A stretch of DNA of 64,000 nucleotides from an uncultured Alphaproteobacteria bacterium (GTDB taxonomy: Bacteria > Pseudomonadota > Alphaproteobacteria > Rhodobacterales > Rhodobacteraceae), in contig CACBAM010000004.1 of the NCBI GenBank assembly GCA_902537215.1, positions 62,001-126,000 of the forward strand, in the 5' to 3' direction. Positions 6,571 through 16,005 of the stretch are shown piece by piece. The notes under the pieces are model-generated. The model worked only from the letters and a program-made list of their open reading frames with translations. It was not told the origin of the DNA and did not search any database. The position numbers and the translations under genes were made by a program. Each line of letters begins with the position of its first letter. Within the stretch, counting starts at the first letter, position 1.

Positions 6571-9218
6571 TTACCAGATAGAGTACTAGTTAAATATGAT
6601 TTCAAGTGCAACAAAGCTTGATCAGCCTGATCAGGAAGAGTACCTCCGCCTTGAGCAAAATCAGGTCTACCTCCGCCGCCTTTGCCTCCTGTTTTTGAGG
6701 ATAGAATTTTAACTAGATCAACCGCTGAAACCCTTCCAACTAGAGTATCAGAAATTCCTACAGCTATCTGTACCTTGGTGCCAACTTTTGATAAAAGTAC
6801 CGCAATTACATTTTTATTTTGTTTCTTAATATTATCTACAAACGTTCTTAAGTCCTTGCTAGGTATGTCTTTTACAACCTTTCCTGAGAAAATTATATTT
6901 TTTCCTATCTTTTCGAGGTTTTGATTTTTTTGTGCCCCCTCGCCACTAATCAGAGCTCTATTAAGCTCTGTATTTTTTTGCTCCAGCCTTTTTTTCTCCT
7001 CCAAAAGACTATTAACTCTTTCAACTAAATTTTCTGTACTTACATTTAAAAGAGACGAAACTCTGTTATTCACAAACTGAACTTTCTCAATGAAGTCAAC
7101 GGCTTTTCTTCCTGTGACCGCTTCCAGCCTACGTACTCCAGATGATGACGCACTCTCTCCTATAATTTTTAAAAATCCAATATCACCAGTGGCGTTAACA
7201 TGAGTGCCACCACATAATTCTATTGAGAAATGGTTTTCATCTTCTGGCGACATTTTAACAACTCTTACATCGTCACCATACTTTTCACCAAACAAAGCCC
7301 TTGCTCCTTGTTGTTTTGCACTCTCTAACTGCATTATCTCAGTGATAACTGGAGTATTTTCCCTAATGTGCTTATTAACCAACTGCTCGACTAGAAAGAT
7401 CTGTTCCTCTGTAACAGGTTTATCATGACTAAAGTCAAACCTTAGTCGATCAGCGTTATTAAGAGAGCCTCTCTGAGCAACCTGTTCTCCCACTATTCTT
7501 CTAAGCGCTTCATGAACCAAGTGGGTTCCAGAGTGATTTCTTTTAATATCAAGCCTAAGATCTGTATTTATAAGCTGTTCTAAATTATTTCCTACTTCAA
7601 AATAACCTTTCTGCACCTTAACAAAGTGTATAAAAATTTGCCCTACCCTCTTTGTGTCTGTCACTTTACCTAATCCGCTAATACCTCGTATTTGTCCCTG
7701 ATCTCCTACCTGACCTCCAGATTCCCCATAAAAGCAAGTCTGGTTCATAACTATTACGCCAACTTCATCTTGAGACAATTTTTCTATATATTTTCCGTCT
7801 TTAATAATCTTGGTAATCAGGCCCTGACTTTTTTCCCTTTCATAACCCAGAAATTCCGTAGCATCTTCTTTCGATCTTAAATCAGCCCATATTTTTTCCT
7901 CCGACTCATCTCCCGATCCAATCCAAGAGGCGCGAGCCTTATCACGCTGCTCTTTCATCTTCTTATCAAATGTTTCTATATCTACTCTTTTATTACTTTC
8001 TCTTAAAACATCTTCTGTTAAGTCCAATGGAAAACCATAAGTATCATATAATTTAAAAGCTACCTCACCGGAAAAAAGTTTTTTATCGTCAAGGATAGCA
8101 AGCTCCTCATTTAATAATTTCAAGCCCCTATCCAAAGTAAGTTTGAAACGTGTCTCCTCTTCCCTTAAGGAATTTTCGATAAGGTTTTTTCTTTCGATAA
8201 GTTCAGGGAAAGCATCGCCCATTTGCTGCAGCAAGGACGGGAAAATTTTATAAAAATGGGGCTCTTCACAACCCAATAAGTGGCAATGCCTCATAGCTCG
8301 TCTCATAATCCGTCTGAGGACATACCCCCTACCCTCATTAGAGGGCATAACGCCATCAGCAATCAAAAACGAAGCAGATCTTAAATGATCCGATATTACC
8401 CTGTGATGAATGTTCTTAATCCCATATGGGTCTGTTTTAGAAAAATGAGCAGATTTCTCGATAAGCTTTTTAAACAGGTCAGTGTCGTAGTTATCATGTT
8501 TTCCCTGTAAAACTGCTGCAATTCTTTCCAAACCCATTCCAGTATCAATAGATGGTTTTGGTAAATCAATCCTTGTGCCATCCGGCATTTGCTCATATTG
8601 CATAAAAACGAGATTCCAGATTTCTACAAAGCGATCACCATCTTCATCAGGAGATCCAGGAGGACCACCAGAAACAGATGGGCCATGATCATAAAAAATT
8701 TCTGAACAAGGACCGCATGGCCCTACAGGACCCATACTCCAAAAATTATCACTCGTAGAAATTTTAATAATTTTGTCATCTGGGAGGTTAGCACATTTTT
8801 TCCAAAGATTTATTGCCTCTAAATCTTCATGAAAAACTGTTACTAACAATTTTTCTTTAGGTAAATTAAATTCTTTCGTTAATAACTCCCATGCCAAACT
8901 TATTGCTTCTTCCTTGAAATAATCGCCGAAAGAAAAGTTGCCAAGCATTTCGAAAAAAGTATGGTGCCTCGCTGTATAACCGACGTTATCTAAATCATTA
9001 TGCTTTCCGCCTGCACGCACACATTTTTGAGAAGTAACCGCTGTCTTAACTTTAGATTTTTCAATACCGGTAAAATAATTCTTGAATTGTACCATTCCCG
9101 AATTTGTAAACATCAGGGTTGGATCGTTATCTGGTACGAGAGATGAACTTTTAATTATTTTGTGATCATTCGACTTAAAAAAATTAACAAATGTTTCCCT
9201 TATATCTTTTATAAGCAT
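6567..9218 (-). CDS. alaS: alanyl-tRNA synthetase
   Basis: Charges tRNA-Ala and edits mischarged Ser/Gly. At 883 aa it has the full architecture. The class II catalytic core is N-terminal ([27 protein letters not shown], and [17 protein letters not shown] at about 161-177). The editing domain carries the zinc motif [12 protein letters not shown] (about 568-579) and CGGTHV. A coiled-coil linker follows, then the C-Ala domain ending [16 protein letters not shown]. It follows recA on the minus strand by 77 nt. Its start ATG at 9218 is preceded by an imperfect inverted repeat (CAGTAA...TTACTG, 9219-9245) that might affect leader folding. Confidence 0.97.
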   Translation of the reverse strand: MLIKDIRETFVNFFKSNDHKIIKSSSLVPDNDPTLMFTNSGMVQFKNYFTGIEKSKVKTAVTSQKCVRAGGKHNDLDNVGYTARHHTFFEMLGNFSFGDYFKEEAISLAWELLTKEFNLPKEKLLVTVFHEDLEAINLWKKCANLPDDKIIKISTSDNFWSMGPVGPCGPCSEIFYDHGPSVSGGPPGSPDEDGDRFVEIWNLVFMQYEQMPDGTRIDLPKPSIDTGMGLERIAAVLQGKHDNYDTDLFKKLIEKSAHFSKTDPYGIKNIHHRVISDHLRSASFLIADGVMPSNEGRGYVLRRIMRRAMRHCHLLGCEEPHFYKIFPSLLQQMGDAFPELIERKNLIENSLREEETRFKLTLDRGLKLLNEELAILDDKKLFSGEVAFKLYDTYGFPLDLTEDVLRESNKRVDIETFDKKMKEQRDKARASWIGSGDESEEKIWADLRSKEDATEFLGYEREKSQGLITKIIKDGKYIEKLSQDEVGVIVMNQTCFYGESGGQVGDQGQIRGISGLGKVTDTKRVGQIFIHFVKVQKGYFEVGNNLEQLINTDLRLDIKRNHSGTHLVHEALRRIVGEQVAQRGSLNNADRLRFDFSHDKPVTEEQIFLVEQLVNKHIRENTPVITEIMQLESAKQQGARALFGEKYGDDVRVVKMSPEDENHFSIELCGGTHVNATGDIGFLKIIGESASSSGVRRLEAVTGRKAVDFIEKVQFVNNRVSSLLNVSTENLVERVNSLLEEKKRLEQKNTELNRALISGEGAQKNQNLEKIGKNIIFSGKVVKDIPSKDLRTFVDNIKKQNKNVIAVLLSKVGTKVQIAVGISDTLVGRVSAVDLVKILSSKTGGKGGGGRPDFAQGGGTLPDQADQALLHLKSYLTSTLSGN

Positions 9219-9295
9219 CAGTAATCCAAAGTAGTTTTTTTACTGATCCTAACATACAGCTTTTTAAAACTTTTTAAACTCTATAATAACAAAAT

Positions 9296-10357
9296 TTACT
9301 CAGCTTGATCTTGTGCCTCTTCTACGATTTCGTCATCATTAATACTGTAAGATTTTCTTAACTTTTCTTCTATTTCATTGCAAATATTTACGTTTTCCTT
9401 TAAATACGTTTTCGCATTTTCTCGGCCTTGTCCTATACGTTCATCTCCATAAGAAAACCAAGCGCCCGATTTTTCAATTATTCCCTCTTTTACGCCAAGG
9501 TCTATAATTTCGCCTGTCTTTGAAATGCCTTCACCATACATAATATCAAATTCAACTTGTTTAAAAGGTGGTGCAACTTTATTTTTGACAACCTTCACTC
9601 TTGTAGCATTTCCTACAATTTCATCTCTATCTTTTAATGCACCAATTCTACGAATATCCAACCTTACTGAGGAATAGAATTTTAGTGCATTTCCACCTGT
9701 TGTTGTTTCTGGACTCCCAAACATTACGCCTATTTTCATTCTGATCTGATTTATAAAAATTACCATGCAGTTAGATCTACTAATTGACCCAGTAAGCTTA
9801 CGCATTGCCTGACTCATCAACCTAGCTTGAGCACCCACTTGGGCATCCCCCATATCCCCCTCTAATTCGGATCTGGGAGTCAATGCCGCAACACTATCCA
9901 CTACAACAACAGACACAGCACCAGATCTAACAAGTGTTTCAGTTATTTCTAAAGCTTGCTCACCTGCATCGGGTTGAGAGATAAGCAAGTCATCCAAATT
10001 AACGCCCAGTTTTTTAGCGTAACTTGGATCAAGAGCGTGCTCTGCATCAACAAATGCACAAATACCGCCATTTTTTTGTTCCTGAGAGATCACGTGGAGG
10101 GCTAAGGTTGTTTTTCCTGAACTTTCTGGCCCATAAACCTCAATAATTCTTCCTTTAGGAAGCCCGCCAATGCCTAAAGCTACGTCTAACCCAATAGAGC
10201 CAGTAGATACCGCCTCTATATCCATAACTGGATTGTCTTGCCCAAGTTTCATGATTGATCCCTTGCCAAAACTTCTTTCAATTTGAGCTAATGCGGTGTC
10301 CAAGGCTTTATCTTTATCCATATTTTTTCTTTCTGAGATATTTATTAAATTTTCCAT
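9296..10357 (-). CDS. recA: recombinase RecA
   Basis: ATP-dependent strand-exchange protein and LexA co-protease of the SOS response. Walker A is [12 protein letters not shown], the Walker B region is [10 protein letters not shown], and loop regions MRKLTGSI and [19 protein letters not shown] are intact. The acidic C-terminus is present. I chose the ATG at 10357 (353 aa) because AAGGGA lies about 9 nt upstream and the resulting N-terminus aligns with alphaproteobacterial RecA. A further in-frame ATG at 10381 has no ribosome site, and the one at 10321 ([11 protein letters not shown]) is the alternative. A GTTC-N7-GTTC box at 10417-10431 indicates LexA control. Confidence 0.97.
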   Translation of the reverse strand: MENLINISERKNMDKDKALDTALAQIERSFGKGSIMKLGQDNPVMDIEAVSTGSIGLDVALGIGGLPKGRIIEVYGPESSGKTTLALHVISQEQKNGGICAFVDAEHALDPSYAKKLGVNLDDLLISQPDAGEQALEITETLVRSGAVSVVVVDSVAALTPRSELEGDMGDAQVGAQARLMSQAMRKLTGSISRSNCMVIFINQIRMKIGVMFGSPETTTGGNALKFYSSVRLDIRRIGALKDRDEIVGNATRVKVVKNKVAPPFKQVEFDIMYGEGISKTGEIIDLGVKEGIIEKSGAWFSYGDERIGQGRENAKTYLKENVNICNEIEEKLRKSYSINDDEIVEEAQDQAE

Positions 10358-10416
10358 GTACAGAATCCCTTGTTTTATCATATATAGCGTAGAACAGCTA
10401 CTTTAATTGTGGAAGT

Positions 10417-10431
10417 GTTCTTATTTTGTTC
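10417..10431. promoter_or_regulatory. LexA/SOS box (GTTC-N7-GTTC) of recA
   Basis: GTTCTTATTTTGTTC is an exact match to the direct-repeat SOS box GTTC-N7-GTTC known from alphaproteobacteria (GAAC-N7-GAAC on the recA strand). It lies about 60 bp upstream of the chosen recA start, in the 84-nt gap between recA and rsmB. lexA itself is not in the window. Confidence 0.85.
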
Positions 10432-10465
10432 TTTTACGGTAACACAAAAAAATTTAATATCAACT

Positions 10466-11671
10466 TTAATTTTTCTTTTGCAATACAGCACAAAAAAAAC
10501 CATCTCCAAAGTTATCAATTGTTACGTTTTTTTTGTTAAAAAGCCTAAAGTGTTTATTCTCCATTAAAAACTTATTTATAACTTCCTCATTTTCTATTTT
10601 TAACAGAGAACAAGTTATATAAAAAATAAAGCCATTTCTTTTTAAAAGATCTTTAGCCTCATCTAAAATCACAGTTTGCCTAGTTAAAATTTCATTCAAC
10701 GACTCGGGAGTAATTCTCCATTTTTGCTGAGGATTTCTTCTCCATGCCCCAGATCCACTGCAGGGCACATCAGCTATAATGTAATCAAAGCTACAGCAGT
10801 GCTTTTGCAAATTTTTGGATTCAAGCCTTATAAATTTTACCCCTGCTCTCTTAGCCCTTAAATCAGCCTCTTTTAACTTTCCTTCATCAATATCATGAAT
10901 ATAAAATTTTCCCTTTCCTTTTAAAGCGCATGCAATGCTTAATATTTTTCCGCCTGCGCCTGCACAGTAATCTAAAACCTTTGTATGATCATTCAGTGGT
11001 AAGTCTTCGATTATTTTCTGCGAGTGGAGGTCTTGCACCTCAAAACATCCTTCTTTGAAAGCTTGTATTTTTGTAAGGCGACGGGGATTGCCAATAATAT
11101 CTATTCCATATCTTACAATTTTTGACTTTTTTCCCTCTATCCCTTCTAAAGATAGATACTTTAATGTTGATGAGATATCTGACTTTAGAGGATTAACACG
11201 TATTGAAATTGGGGCTCGCTTTTCCAGTAAGCGCATGGCATCTTTAAACTTTCTTCCAAGAGACCTCTTAAATTCAGCTATTAAAAAATCAGGAATATTA
11301 TCAGTAATCCCAAAACATCCTTTAATATTTTCCTTTGATATTTTTGAAAACTCTTTTTCAAAATCAGTGAGTTCTTTGGGGCCATATTCTTGCCCAGTAA
11401 AAATTTCATTTAAATTTAGTGCATAAAAAACTGAATAGAGAAAAACAAGAGCTCTACCATTTATCGGTTGTTTTTCTTTCTCTAACACAGATGTCAATGT
11501 CTTTTTCACCCTAAGAATATCAAAAACTATATTTCTTATAGATTCTCTGTCACTAGATCCCGCGTACCGGTTATTTTTTGCCCATCTTGAAAGAACAGAG
11601 TTAAGATTTTGACCAACTAAAAAGTTATCTAAGATTGAAATAGCTGCATTAGCTCGAGCGTCCTGTTTCAT
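10466..11671 (-). CDS. rsmB: RsmB/NOP-family RNA (cytosine-5)-methyltransferase
   Basis: SAM-dependent m5C methyltransferase of rRNA or tRNA. SAM motif I is VLDYCAGAGGKILSIA (about 233-248), and motif IV ADVPCSGSGAWRRNP carries the proline-cysteine pair. Motif VI YITCSLLKIENEEV carries the nucleophilic cysteine (TCS). The N-terminal ~130 residues form a NusB-like helical region, which favours RsmB (16S C967) over RlmI/RsmF. Length 401 fits. It follows guaB with a 1-nt gap and ends the rlmE-guaB-rsmB operon. Target position is inferred from the family. Confidence 0.85.
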   Translation of the reverse strand: MKQDARANAAISILDNFLVGQNLNSVLSRWAKNNRYAGSSDRESIRNIVFDILRVKKTLTSVLEKEKQPINGRALVFLYSVFYALNLNEIFTGQEYGPKELTDFEKEFSKISKENIKGCFGITDNIPDFLIAEFKRSLGRKFKDAMRLLEKRAPISIRVNPLKSDISSTLKYLSLEGIEGKKSKIVRYGIDIIGNPRRLTKIQAFKEGCFEVQDLHSQKIIEDLPLNDHTKVLDYCAGAGGKILSIACALKGKGKFYIHDIDEGKLKEADLRAKRAGVKFIRLESKNLQKHCCSFDYIIADVPCSGSGAWRRNPQQKWRITPESLNEILTRQTVILDEAKDLLKRNGFIFYITCSLLKIENEEVINKFLMENKHFRLFNKKNVTIDNFGDGFFCAVLQKKN

Positions 11672-11672
11672 T

Positions 11673-13127
11673 TCAACTTGAAAAGTAATTTGGGGCTTGT
11701 CTGGTTATACTGACGTCATGAACATGACTTTCTCGAAGCCCAGCATTTGTTATCTTAACAAATGAACAATTTTTTCTCATAGAGTCGATTGTCTGATTTC
11801 CAGTATAACCCATTGCAGCCTTAAGGCCCCCAAGAAGCTGATGAAGAACTTTTCCTACTGGTCCTTTATACGGTACGTGACCCTCTATTCCTTCCGGAAT
11901 GAGCTTGTCGGCTTCAACTTCCTTTTGAAAGTATCGATCGGCCGATCCTCTTGCCATAGCTCCGACAGAGCCCATACCACGATAGTTTTTAACGCTTCTT
12001 CCCTGATAATATAATACTTCTCCCGGAGCTTCATCTGTTCCAGCTAATAGTGACCCCACCATTACACACGAAGCTCCCGCAGCTATAGCCTTAGCAAAAT
12101 CACCTGAATACTTAATTCCACCATCTGCTATTATAACCTTGCCATGCTTATCAGCCTCTTCAGCACACTCAAGAAGAGCGGTAAATTGAGGAACTCCTAC
12201 ACCCGCTACTATTCTTGTCGTACAGATTGAACCAGGACCAATGCCTACCTTCACTGCATTAGCCCCTGCTTTAATAAGTGCTCTTGTTGCTTCCTTAGTA
12301 GCAACATTTCCTGCTACAACATCAATATCTGGATATTTGTTTCTGAGCTCCTCTACTGATTTCAGTACATGAGAAGAATGTCCATGAGCAGTATCAATTA
12401 CGATCAAGTCTGCTCCAGCTTCAATTAAAGCCATTGACCGTTGAAATCCCTTTTGACCAACTGTTGAAGCTGCTCCAACCCTCAGCCTACCTAGTGAGTC
12501 CTTTGTTGCAAGAGGGTTTAAGACAGAATTCTCAAGATCTTTAACAGTCATCAAGCCAACCAATTCATTATGTTTATTTATGATTAGAAGTTTTTCTATT
12601 CTGCGTTCAGACAAAATTGATCGTGCCTTTTCATTACTTACAGGCTCATTAACGATTGCCAAATTAGTGTCAGTCATCATTTCACTAACCGGTGTGTCTA
12701 AATTTTCTACAAACCTCATATCTCTATTTGTTAGAATACCTTTTAAAATGTTCTTTTCATTCACTACTGGAAAACCAGTAATGTTCAATTTTTTTTGAAG
12801 ATCCTTAGCGTCACTTAACTTTTGATTCTCTCTCAACGTTATGGGTTTATAGACAATAGCACTTTCAAATCTCTTAACGTCATTAACACAAGCAACCTGT
12901 TCTTTTGTCTTTAAGTTCCTATGAATTACTCCTATTCCCCCATATTGAGCCAGAGCGATTGCCATTCTTGACTCAGTTACTGTATCCATAGCTGATGACA
13001 TAATTGGGCTATTAAGAGAAATTCTACTTGTTATAAGGGTCTGAGTGTCTGCCTCATTTGGCAAAATATTTGACTTATTAGGTACTAACAGTATGTCATC
13101 GAACGTCAAGGCCTCCTTTATTTGCAT
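11673..13127 (-). CDS. guaB: IMP dehydrogenase
   Basis: Rate-limiting step of GMP synthesis, IMP to XMP with NAD. The 484-aa protein has the (beta/alpha)8 barrel interrupted by a CBS pair (about residues 92-205). The catalytic cysteine loop is [20 protein letters not shown] (about 297-316), and the flap region carries YRGMGS and SADRYF. The N-terminal FDDILLVP signature is intact. It lies 14 nt downstream of rlmE and 1 nt upstream of rsmB, so purine synthesis is co-transcribed with two rRNA methylases. Confidence 0.97.
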   Translation of the reverse strand: MQIKEALTFDDILLVPNKSNILPNEADTQTLITSRISLNSPIMSSAMDTVTESRMAIALAQYGGIGVIHRNLKTKEQVACVNDVKRFESAIVYKPITLRENQKLSDAKDLQKKLNITGFPVVNEKNILKGILTNRDMRFVENLDTPVSEMMTDTNLAIVNEPVSNEKARSILSERRIEKLLIINKHNELVGLMTVKDLENSVLNPLATKDSLGRLRVGAASTVGQKGFQRSMALIEAGADLIVIDTAHGHSSHVLKSVEELRNKYPDIDVVAGNVATKEATRALIKAGANAVKVGIGPGSICTTRIVAGVGVPQFTALLECAEEADKHGKVIIADGGIKYSGDFAKAIAAGASCVMVGSLLAGTDEAPGEVLYYQGRSVKNYRGMGSVGAMARGSADRYFQKEVEADKLIPEGIEGHVPYKGPVGKVLHQLLGGLKAAMGYTGNQTIDSMRKNCSFVKITNAGLRESHVHDVSITRQAPNYFSS

Positions 13128-13141
13128 TTTATTTATCCTTA

Positions 13142-13798
13142 TTATTTATATCCAACAGCGACCAAGTATCTCTCTGATGAGTCAGATCTACTGGCTTTGG
13201 GCTTAAAATTAATTACTTTTTCAAATTTTTTGTTAACCAGTCTTTGAATTTCTGGACCGGGACCAGCATCCAATACCTTCGCTACAAAACACCCATTTTG
13301 TTTCAAATATTTTATTGCAAAGTCTGATGCGGCTTCAACAAGTGCCATAATCTGAAGGTTGTCAGTTTTTTTATGACCTGTAGAATTTGGAGCCATATCA
13401 GAGAGGATAACATTAAATTTTGTATCTAAGGAATTTTCAAACTCCAAAAATTGCGTTTCATCCAAAAAATCTATTTCAACAAATTTCACCCCCACAATTG
13501 GTTCACATGACTTTAGGTCCAGTCCAACAACCAGATCTTCAGAGGATTTCACTCCCACCTTTTGAGCTGCAACTTGACACCACCCACCCGGCGCGCACCC
13601 CAGATCTAAAACCTTATGTCCTTTTTTAAGTAAATTAAATTTATTATTAATTTCTATTAATTTAAAGGCCGAACGAGACCTAAATCCTTGAAGTTTTGCC
13701 TTTTTTACAAAAGGATCATTAAGTTGTCTCTGAAGCCATCTAGTAGAGGAAATAGATCTTCCTTTAGCAGACTTTACTTTTACCTTCAAATTTCTCAT
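13142..13798 (-). CDS. rlmE: 23S rRNA (uridine-2552-2'-O)-methyltransferase
   Basis: FtsJ/RrmJ enzyme that methylates the A-loop of 23S rRNA, late in 50S assembly. A 218-aa protein with RSRSAFKLIEINNKFNLLK (catalytic Lys), the SAM motif VLDLGCAPGGWCQVAAQ (about 63-79), and VILSDMAPNSTGHKKTDN (second catalytic Asp region); CFVAKVLDAG occupies the third catalytic Lys segment. The N-terminal 30 residues are basic. First gene of the rlmE-guaB-rsmB run, divergent from the one-carbon cluster. Confidence 0.95.
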   Translation of the reverse strand: MRNLKVKVKSAKGRSISSTRWLQRQLNDPFVKKAKLQGFRSRSAFKLIEINNKFNLLKKGHKVLDLGCAPGGWCQVAAQKVGVKSSEDLVVGLDLKSCEPIVGVKFVEIDFLDETQFLEFENSLDTKFNVILSDMAPNSTGHKKTDNLQIMALVEAASDFAIKYLKQNGCFVAKVLDAGPGPEIQRLVNKKFEKVINFKPKASRSDSSERYLVAVGYK

Positions 13799-13836
13799 AT
13801 TTTTTTAAAAACAAGTGGAATAAAATAAATTTTTAT

Positions 13837-13870
13837 AGCAACATTTAGTTGCTTATATGATTAGGCAACT
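13837..13870 (+). promoter_or_regulatory. mutually exclusive hairpins in the leader of the one-carbon operon
   Basis: Hairpin A is AGCAAC (13837-13842), loop ATTTA, GTTGCT (13848-13853). Hairpin B reuses the right arm: AGTTGCTTA (13847-13855) pairs with TAGGCAACT (13862-13870) with one G-T wobble. The two cannot form together. A T-run follows at 13888-13894. This could be an attenuator or riboswitch-like switch ahead of the folate/corrinoid genes. I could not match it to a named riboswitch. Confidence 0.35.
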
Positions 13871-13910
13871 TATAACTCAATAAAAACTTTTTTTATAGGA
13901 ATAAAAATAG

Positions 13911-14213
13911 ATGCCTTCTCAGCAAGTTGTTTATATTTTTTGGAGAGATATTCCTGCTCAATTTATTGTAGGTAAAGGACGTAAGGCAAAAAAAGTAAAA
14001 CTGCCTAATCGCTTCGAAAAAGCCATCGATAAATGCGCTATGAAACTAAATTTTACTGATACAGATTCCTATTTAAGCGAATGGCGGAAAACGACCCCGA
14101 TATTATGTGAAGGATCTATAGAGGATATAATCAGCAAAGAGAATAAAAGATTTGAAATTGACTATGACAATAAGAAATTACATGATCTTATTGAAAATGG
14201 GGGATTATCTTAA
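13911..14213 (+). CDS. 'virulence factor' PF13769-type small protein of the one-carbon cluster
   Basis: A 100-aa soluble protein with the family's YIFWRDIPAQFIVG start, KLPNRFEKAIDKCAMKL and the SYLSEWRK segment. The label 'virulence factor' is historical. In alphaproteobacteria this family regularly precedes MTHFR and the corrinoid methyltransferase (recalled association), so a role in one-carbon/corrinoid methyl transfer is more likely than virulence. Its TAA overlaps the next ATG by one base (TAATG), so it is translationally coupled to MTHFR. GGAATAAAAAT precedes the start. Biochemical function unknown. Confidence 0.8.
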   Translation: MPSQQVVYIFWRDIPAQFIVGKGRKAKKVKLPNRFEKAIDKCAMKLNFTDTDSYLSEWRKTTPILCEGSIEDIISKENKRFEIDYDNKKLHDLIENGGLS

Positions 14214-15073
14214 TGGACACAAAAATCTTAACAAATGACCCCACAACTTTTTCAATAGAGGTTATGCCTAGAACAGCAAAAAAGATTGATGACTTCCAAA
14301 GTATACTGCCAAAGAGAACAACAGTTTATGTGGCACATTTAGAAGACACACCGATTGAAGAAATGTTTTTTACTTGTAAAAGATTAATATCTGAGGGAAT
14401 GTCCCCAATGCCTCATATCCCGGCGAGAATTATCCATAACACAGGTGAACTTGAAGATTGGGTTAAAGGGTATTCGTCTTTGGGCGTCAATCAAAGTTTA
14501 TTGCTCGCAGGAAATGGGAAAAACCCAAAGGGAGACCTATTTAATTCCATTCAAATGTTAGAAACTGGGATCTTTGAAAAACATGCATTTAAGAAAATTC
14601 AAATCGCAGGGCATCCAGAAGGAAATAAAGACATCGATAAAGATGGGACTCTAGAAAAAACTATTAACGCTCTTAAGGCAAAGCAAAAATTTGCATTAAA
14701 AACAAAATTGAAAATTGGAATAACCACTCAATTTTGTTTCGATCTTCAGCCTGTCATAGAATGGTTAAAAGTACTAGAGAGAGAACAAATTGATTTACCG
14801 ATAAGCTTAGGCCTGGCTGGACCAACAAGACTGCAAACCCTAATTAAATACGCGATTACGTGTGGAGTTGGACCCTCAATATCAGTCTTAAAAAATAGAG
14901 CTAAGGATTTAACTAAACTATTATTACCTTTTGAACCAACAGAGATGGTCGATACTTTAAATTCATACAAAAAAAACAAGCTTTTTAGAAATGTACACTC
15001 GTTGCATTTTTTTCCTTTGGGAGGAATAGAAGCAAGTGCAGCTTTTGCCAGAAATATGGGTGTACCCGCTTAG
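14213..15073 (+). CDS. methylenetetrahydrofolate reductase family protein
   Basis: Expected to reduce 5,10-methylene-THF to 5-methyl-THF (FAD-dependent TIM barrel). At 286 aa it has FSIEVMPRTA at the N-terminus (the position of the FE.xPP motif), MPHIPARIIHNTGELEDWV, SLLLAGNGKNPKGD (FAD-binding LxGDPP position, here AGNGKNPKGD), IQIAGHPEG and ITTQFCFD. The sequence is clearly divergent from MetF at the folate/flavin motifs, as in the Rhodobacterales variant. It sits between the PF13769 protein (1-nt overlap) and the methyl-THF methyltransferase (8-nt gap), so the product is probably handed straight to the corrinoid. Confidence 0.85.
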   Translation: MDTKILTNDPTTFSIEVMPRTAKKIDDFQSILPKRTTVYVAHLEDTPIEEMFFTCKRLISEGMSPMPHIPARIIHNTGELEDWVKGYSSLGVNQSLLLAGNGKNPKGDLFNSIQMLETGIFEKHAFKKIQIAGHPEGNKDIDKDGTLEKTINALKAKQKFALKTKLKIGITTQFCFDLQPVIEWLKVLEREQIDLPISLGLAGPTRLQTLIKYAITCGVGPSISVLKNRAKDLTKLLLPFEPTEMVDTLNSYKKNKLFRNVHSLHFFPLGGIEASAAFARNMGVPA

Positions 15074-15081
15074 GAGGAACA

Positions 15082-15996
15082 ATGAGTATCACAATAATTG
15101 AGTCATTATCCAAAACAGTAAAAATTGGTTTTGATGAACCTTTTTGTATTATTGGAGAAAGAATAAATCCTACAGGAAGGAAAAAGCTTTCACTAGAGCT
15201 ACAAAGCGAGGATTTTTCTACTGTAGAAAAGGACGCACTCAATCAAGTTAAGTCTGGTGCTCATATCCTCGATGTAAATGCTGGTGTTGTTTATAACGAT
15301 AACCCTGATCCAAATATAACAGAACCACCGTTAATTAAAAAATTAATTAACTTAGTTCAAAGTTTGACAGATGTTCCAATTTGTATAGATAGTTCCGTAC
15401 CTGCTGCTTTAGAAGCTGGTCTCGAGGCGGCAAAGGGACGTCCTCTTCTTAATTCAGTTACAGGCGAAGAAGAGAGATTAGAGACAATTCTTCCACTAGT
15501 CAAAAAGTATAATGTACCCGTTGTTGCGATATCTAACGACGATACAGGAATATCTGAAAATCCAGAAGTACGTTTTCAAGTAGCAAAAAAAATAATTAAT
15601 AGAGCTGCTGATTATGGAATACCCAAGAGCGATATTGTTGTAGACCCTTTGGTTATGCCTATTGGCGCTATGGCGACTGCTGGTTTGCAAGTTTTTGACT
15701 TAGTTAAAAAACTTCGTGAAATAGGTGTTAACTCAACTTGTGGAGCATCTAATATTTCTTTTGGACTGCCTAATAGACATGGAATTAATGCTTCTTATTT
15801 GTCAATGGCTATTTGTTCTGGCCTAACAAGTGCGATAATGAATCCTACTAATGAAACTGAAATTAATGCCATAAGGTCAGCAGACTTTTTAATGAACCAT
15901 GATCCAAATGGGGCAAACTGGATCAGAAGTAATAGAGTTGTGGAAGACGGGGCCTCGGGAACGAGAACTTCAAGAAGACGTCGACAAAGAGTATAA
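15082..15996 (+). CDS. methyltetrahydrofolate:corrinoid methyltransferase (pterin-binding domain)
   Basis: Transfers the methyl of 5-methyl-THF to a cob(I)alamin protein. The 304-aa TIM barrel corresponds to the pterin-binding module of MetH/AcsE: FCIIGERINPTGRKKL, ILDVNAGV, VPICIDSSVPAALEAGL, NSVTGEEERLETILPLV, VVDPLVMPIGAMA and NSTCGASNISFGLPNR. AGGAGGA lies immediately upstream of the ATG. The C-terminus has an unusual arginine-rich tail (TSRRRRQRV). Neither a homocysteine-binding nor a B12-binding domain is attached or found in the window, so this is one part of a split methionine synthase or a comparable methyl-transfer system. Confidence 0.9.
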   Translation: MSITIIESLSKTVKIGFDEPFCIIGERINPTGRKKLSLELQSEDFSTVEKDALNQVKSGAHILDVNAGVVYNDNPDPNITEPPLIKKLINLVQSLTDVPICIDSSVPAALEAGLEAAKGRPLLNSVTGEEERLETILPLVKKYNVPVVAISNDDTGISENPEVRFQVAKKIINRAADYGIPKSDIVVDPLVMPIGAMATAGLQVFDLVKKLREIGVNSTCGASNISFGLPNRHGINASYLSMAICSGLTSAIMNPTNETEINAIRSADFLMNHDPNGANWIRSNRVVEDGASGTRTSRRRRQRV

Positions 15997-16005
15997 GATT
16001 ATTAA

